From positions 1-64,000 of the forward strand of contig CAZBRS010000011.1 in the NCBI GenBank assembly GCA_964494475.1: a stretch of 64,000 bases of DNA. Reading direction: 5' to 3'. A program made the position numbers and the translations under genes. This stretch comes from CAZBRS01 sp964494475. Its GTDB lineage: Bacteria > Myxococcota_A > UBA9042 > CAZBRS01. The notes beneath the pieces are model-generated. The model saw only the letters and a program-made list of their open reading frames with translations, was not told the origin of the DNA and did not search any database. Position 1 is the first letter of the stretch. The number at the start of each line of letters is the position of its first letter. Shown one piece after another: positions 61,879-64,000 of this stretch.

Positions 61879-64000
61879 CTACTGGTAGATGATCGAGTAG
61901 GCGTCTTCGAACTCGTACGCCTGGTTCATGCCGCGCATGAGCTCGAGCTTGCCCATGATGAAGGCCAGCAGCGAGTCGGGCTTCTCGATGTCCTTCTGCA
62001 GCTCTTCGATGCTCGGGATGAGCGCGAACGCCGCCTTGGCCAGCTTCACCAGGTAGTAGGCCGAATACACGTTGTCGTCGGCGCCCGCGGGCTTGTAGGC
62101 CACGTAGATGCGGCCCGACAGCGGGTTCTGGAACTCGATCACCTCGGTGCCCGCCGGGATGGTGAGGGCCGCGGCTTCGTCCTTGAGGAAGACGCGCGTG
62201 GTGTCGAGGAAGCTCTTGTCGTACGTGCGCGTCAGGAAGCTCATGCCGTAGTAGGCCGCCAGCATGGGGATGCGGTACTTGGTGGTCGGGAAGTAGTAGT
62301 CCTCGACCTGCTCGGGGTTCAGCGGGAGGGCGTCGCTCGGGTTCTCCATGAAGCCGGGCACCTCGATCATCCAGCGCGGGATGACGTAGCGGGTGTCCTC
62401 GACCTCGTTGTCGGCCACGTACGTGCCGCCCGGCCCCAGGAGCTCGGCGGGCTTCTTCGTGACCTGCCAGCCGTAGCCGCCGATGTTGCCGTTCACCAGG
62501 CTGCCGAGCAGCTGGAACATCTCGTCGGGGAAGACGGTGTGGAAGTTCACGAGGTAGCGCGTCGTGTCGGCGGCCTCGTCGACGTTCATGAGGTCGGTCT
62601 CGGGATCGGTCAGGGTCTCGAGGGCCGCCAGGCGCTCGTAGATGGCGCCGGCCGAGATCGGGTAACTGTCGTTGCCGCCCGACGCCCAGTCGTTGTACAT
62701 GGCGCGGGAGTGCTGGTCCTGGTACAGGCGGAAGAAGTTCGTGAACTCGCCCTGCTTCGTGTAGATGATCGGCTCGTAGATGCTCTCTTCGAGGCCCTCG
62801 GCGTTCAGCACCTTGCGCTCGCCGTACGTGCCGGGCGCGGGGCGGCCGAGCTGCATGGCCAGCATGTTGGCCGAGTAGACCGCGGTCATGGTGCCGGCCA
62901 GGCCGCCGTTGATGTCCTGGTCCCAGGGCACGCCGAACTTCTTCTCCCACCAGTCGCCCGCGTTGTAGCGCGCGTAGTCGAGCGCCCAGTACTGGAACAT
63001 GCGCTTGGCCATGCCGAAGTTGCGCTGCACGCCGTAGTAGTAGTTCTCGGGCCAGAACATCACGTTGTCCTGCCACGTCCCGCCGAAGATCCAGTACTCC
63101 TCGGTGGCCTCGAGGACATTGAAGACCACCTCGAAGGGGTCGGGGCCGTCGTCCCAGCGGTCGCACCAGGGATAGCTGCCGGCCATCTCGTCGGAGCAGA
63201 AGCGGAAGGGCACCTCGACCTTGCCGCTGCCCGCCAGGTCTTCCTCGGCCACGTCGCGACGGTCGGCCAGGGCGGCGAGGTCGCCGAACAGGTTCGGGAT
63301 CTGGCTGTAGTGGACGCGGTAGAAGATCTTCTCGAGCTCGTCGGTGACGGGCCGGATCACGTCGAAGGCCGCGGAGTCGCCCTTGGGGCTCTCGAGGTAG
63401 GGAGCGAACGGGGCGACGTTGGGGGTCTGGTTGAAGACCTCGAGCACGCGGCCGTAGCCGTACTTGATGGCGGCGCGATCGTAGGAGCCGAGGCCCGGGA
63501 AGCCGAACGTCGCCTTCTGGCCGTAGTCCATGATCGACGAGTACTGCAGGCTGCGGACGTCGCCGCTGATCTGCTCGCGGGTCTCTTCGTCCCACAGGTT
63601 CTTCGAGGCCCACTTGCCCGTGCCGGCGTCCTTGGTGACCTTCAGGTCCCAGTAGCCCGGCTGGTAGTTGAGGGCGTCGCTCGAGGCCGCGAAGTTGTGG
63701 CGGAGGCCCAGCGTGTGGCCCACCTCGTGCAGCGAGACGCTGTAATAGATGCGGCCCAGCAGGTCCTGCACCATCTTGTCGCGCAGGTCGCCCAGCAGCC
63801 CCTTCATGACCTTCTGCGAGTTCGAGACGCGCGGGTCCTTCGAGTCGAAGTACAGCGCGACGGGCGCGTAGTGGTCGAGGTTGTAGTCGTAGGTGTTCAG
63901 ATCCTCGGCGTCGATGAGCGCCTCGGTGATCTGCAGGCGTAGCTTGGCCGCGGTGCAGTCGTTGCGCCAGTAGGTGCCGCTGACGCCGTCGCCCTGGTTG
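61879..64000 (-). CDS. zinc metalloprotease (HExxHxxGxxH), 5' end outside window
   Basis: 706 residues up to the stop at 61879 are visible, open to the window edge. The zinc site SLHEVGHTLGLRHNF (first His at about 63729) and Met-turn SSIMDYG match the metalloprotease at 12427, as do flanking segments (SSDALNYQPGYW versus STDALNYPPEYW). The C-terminal half shares the Trp/Tyr-rich style (YWIFGGTWQDNVMFW). The N-terminal region, including any signal peptide, is missing. Paralogue of 12427..16404. It is followed by the PEGA-domain gene after 93 bp. Confidence 0.85.
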   Translation of the reverse strand, partial: NQGDGVSGTYWRNDCTAAKLRLQITEALIDAEDLNTYDYNLDHYAPVALYFDSKDPRVSNSQKVMKGLLGDLRDKMVQDLLGRIYYSVSLHEVGHTLGLRHNFAASSDALNYQPGYWDLKVTKDAGTGKWASKNLWDEETREQISGDVRSLQYSSIMDYGQKATFGFPGLGSYDRAAIKYGYGRVLEVFNQTPNVAPFAPYLESPKGDSAAFDVIRPVTDELEKIFYRVHYSQIPNLFGDLAALADRRDVAEEDLAGSGKVEVPFRFCSDEMAGSYPWCDRWDDGPDPFEVVFNVLEATEEYWIFGGTWQDNVMFWPENYYYGVQRNFGMAKRMFQYWALDYARYNAGDWWEKKFGVPWDQDINGGLAGTMTAVYSANMLAMQLGRPAPGTYGERKVLNAEGLEESIYEPIIYTKQGEFTNFFRLYQDQHSRAMYNDWASGGNDSYPISAGAIYERLAALETLTDPETDLMNVDEAADTTRYLVNFHTVFPDEMFQLLGSLVNGNIGGYGWQVTKKPAELLGPGGTYVADNEVEDTRYVIPRWMIEVPGFMENPSDALPLNPEQVEDYYFPTTKYRIPMLAAYYGMSFLTRTYDKSFLDTTRVFLKDEAAALTIPAGTEVIEFQNPLSGRIYVAYKPAGADDNVYSAYYLVKLAKAAFALIPSIEELQKDIEKPDSLLAFIMGKLELMRGMNQAYEFEDAYSIIYQ

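Noticed and set aside
58598..63942. Plus-strand ORFs of 697-793 aa opposite the kelch-like and metalloprotease genes
   Set aside because: No coherent domain; minus-strand genes have lipoboxes, RBSs and zinc motifs.

Overview
This window looks like chromosomal sequence from a high-GC member of the Myxococcota (the former Deltaproteobacteria). The signs are the many Cys-rich lipoproteins with CGPDGCGG or CDDGNPCT repeats, a giant PKD-repeat subtilase with a MYXO-CTERM-like tail, an AgmX/PglI-type C-terminal domain, myxobacterial PilZ proteins, and HExxHxxGxxH lipoprotein metalloproteases. It is a draft assembly: there are two runs of exactly 100 N. The first is flanked by identical 55-base sequences and is probably not a real gap.

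Layout. 1-2433: an RlmC-like rRNA methyltransferase carrying an in-frame 171-bp palindromic insertion, a hairpin-rich intergenic stretch, and ybaK. 2434-20501: surface and envelope proteins (3282-aa subtilase, 1325-aa metalloprotease lipoprotein, two Cys-rich lipoproteins) with a CbpA/DnaJ-type co-chaperone. 20636-24824: PilZ proteins, a secreted protein and an FHA-TM-AgmX protein. 24828-28803: phosphoglycolate phosphatase, a small unknown protein, a ParA/ribbon-helix-helix pair with a palindromic promoter, and an orphan peptide-binding lipoprotein. 28912-29871: four tRNA genes (Ser-UGA, Ser-GCU, Arg-ACG, Ser-CGA) with tadA next to the tRNA it is expected to edit.

29880-34395 is the most accessory-looking part. 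It holds an AT-rich segment with a small lipoprotein gene, an NYN RNase preceded by a terminator-like hairpin, and two consecutive two-gene modules. Each module pairs a signal-less zinc metallopeptidase with an envelope-targeted small partner, an arrangement like effector-immunity pairs. 34497-41260: a lipoprotein, pcm (5' end lost in a gap), mpl and a 973-aa protein with two radical SAM domains. 41283-53162: a His-rich lipoprotein, a glutaredoxin lipoprotein, murB, DUF507, an AI-2E-type permease, two paralogous thioredoxin lipoproteins separated by a second copy of the 171-bp element family, another lipoprotein, and an overlapping minus-strand run of antitoxin, toxin, radical SAM and GT32-like glycosyltransferase. 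53322-64000: a membrane protein, then a long minus-strand gene run with an NSUN/RsmB-type methyltransferase, BamD, a CDDGNPCT-repeat lipoprotein, a kelch-like lipoprotein, a PEGA-domain protein and a second HExxHxxGxxH metalloprotease cut by the window edge.

No rRNA genes, transposases, phage genes or CRISPR arrays were seen. Many long ORFs on opposite strands are GC-driven shadows and are omitted. Product names rest on motif reading; no database search was run.
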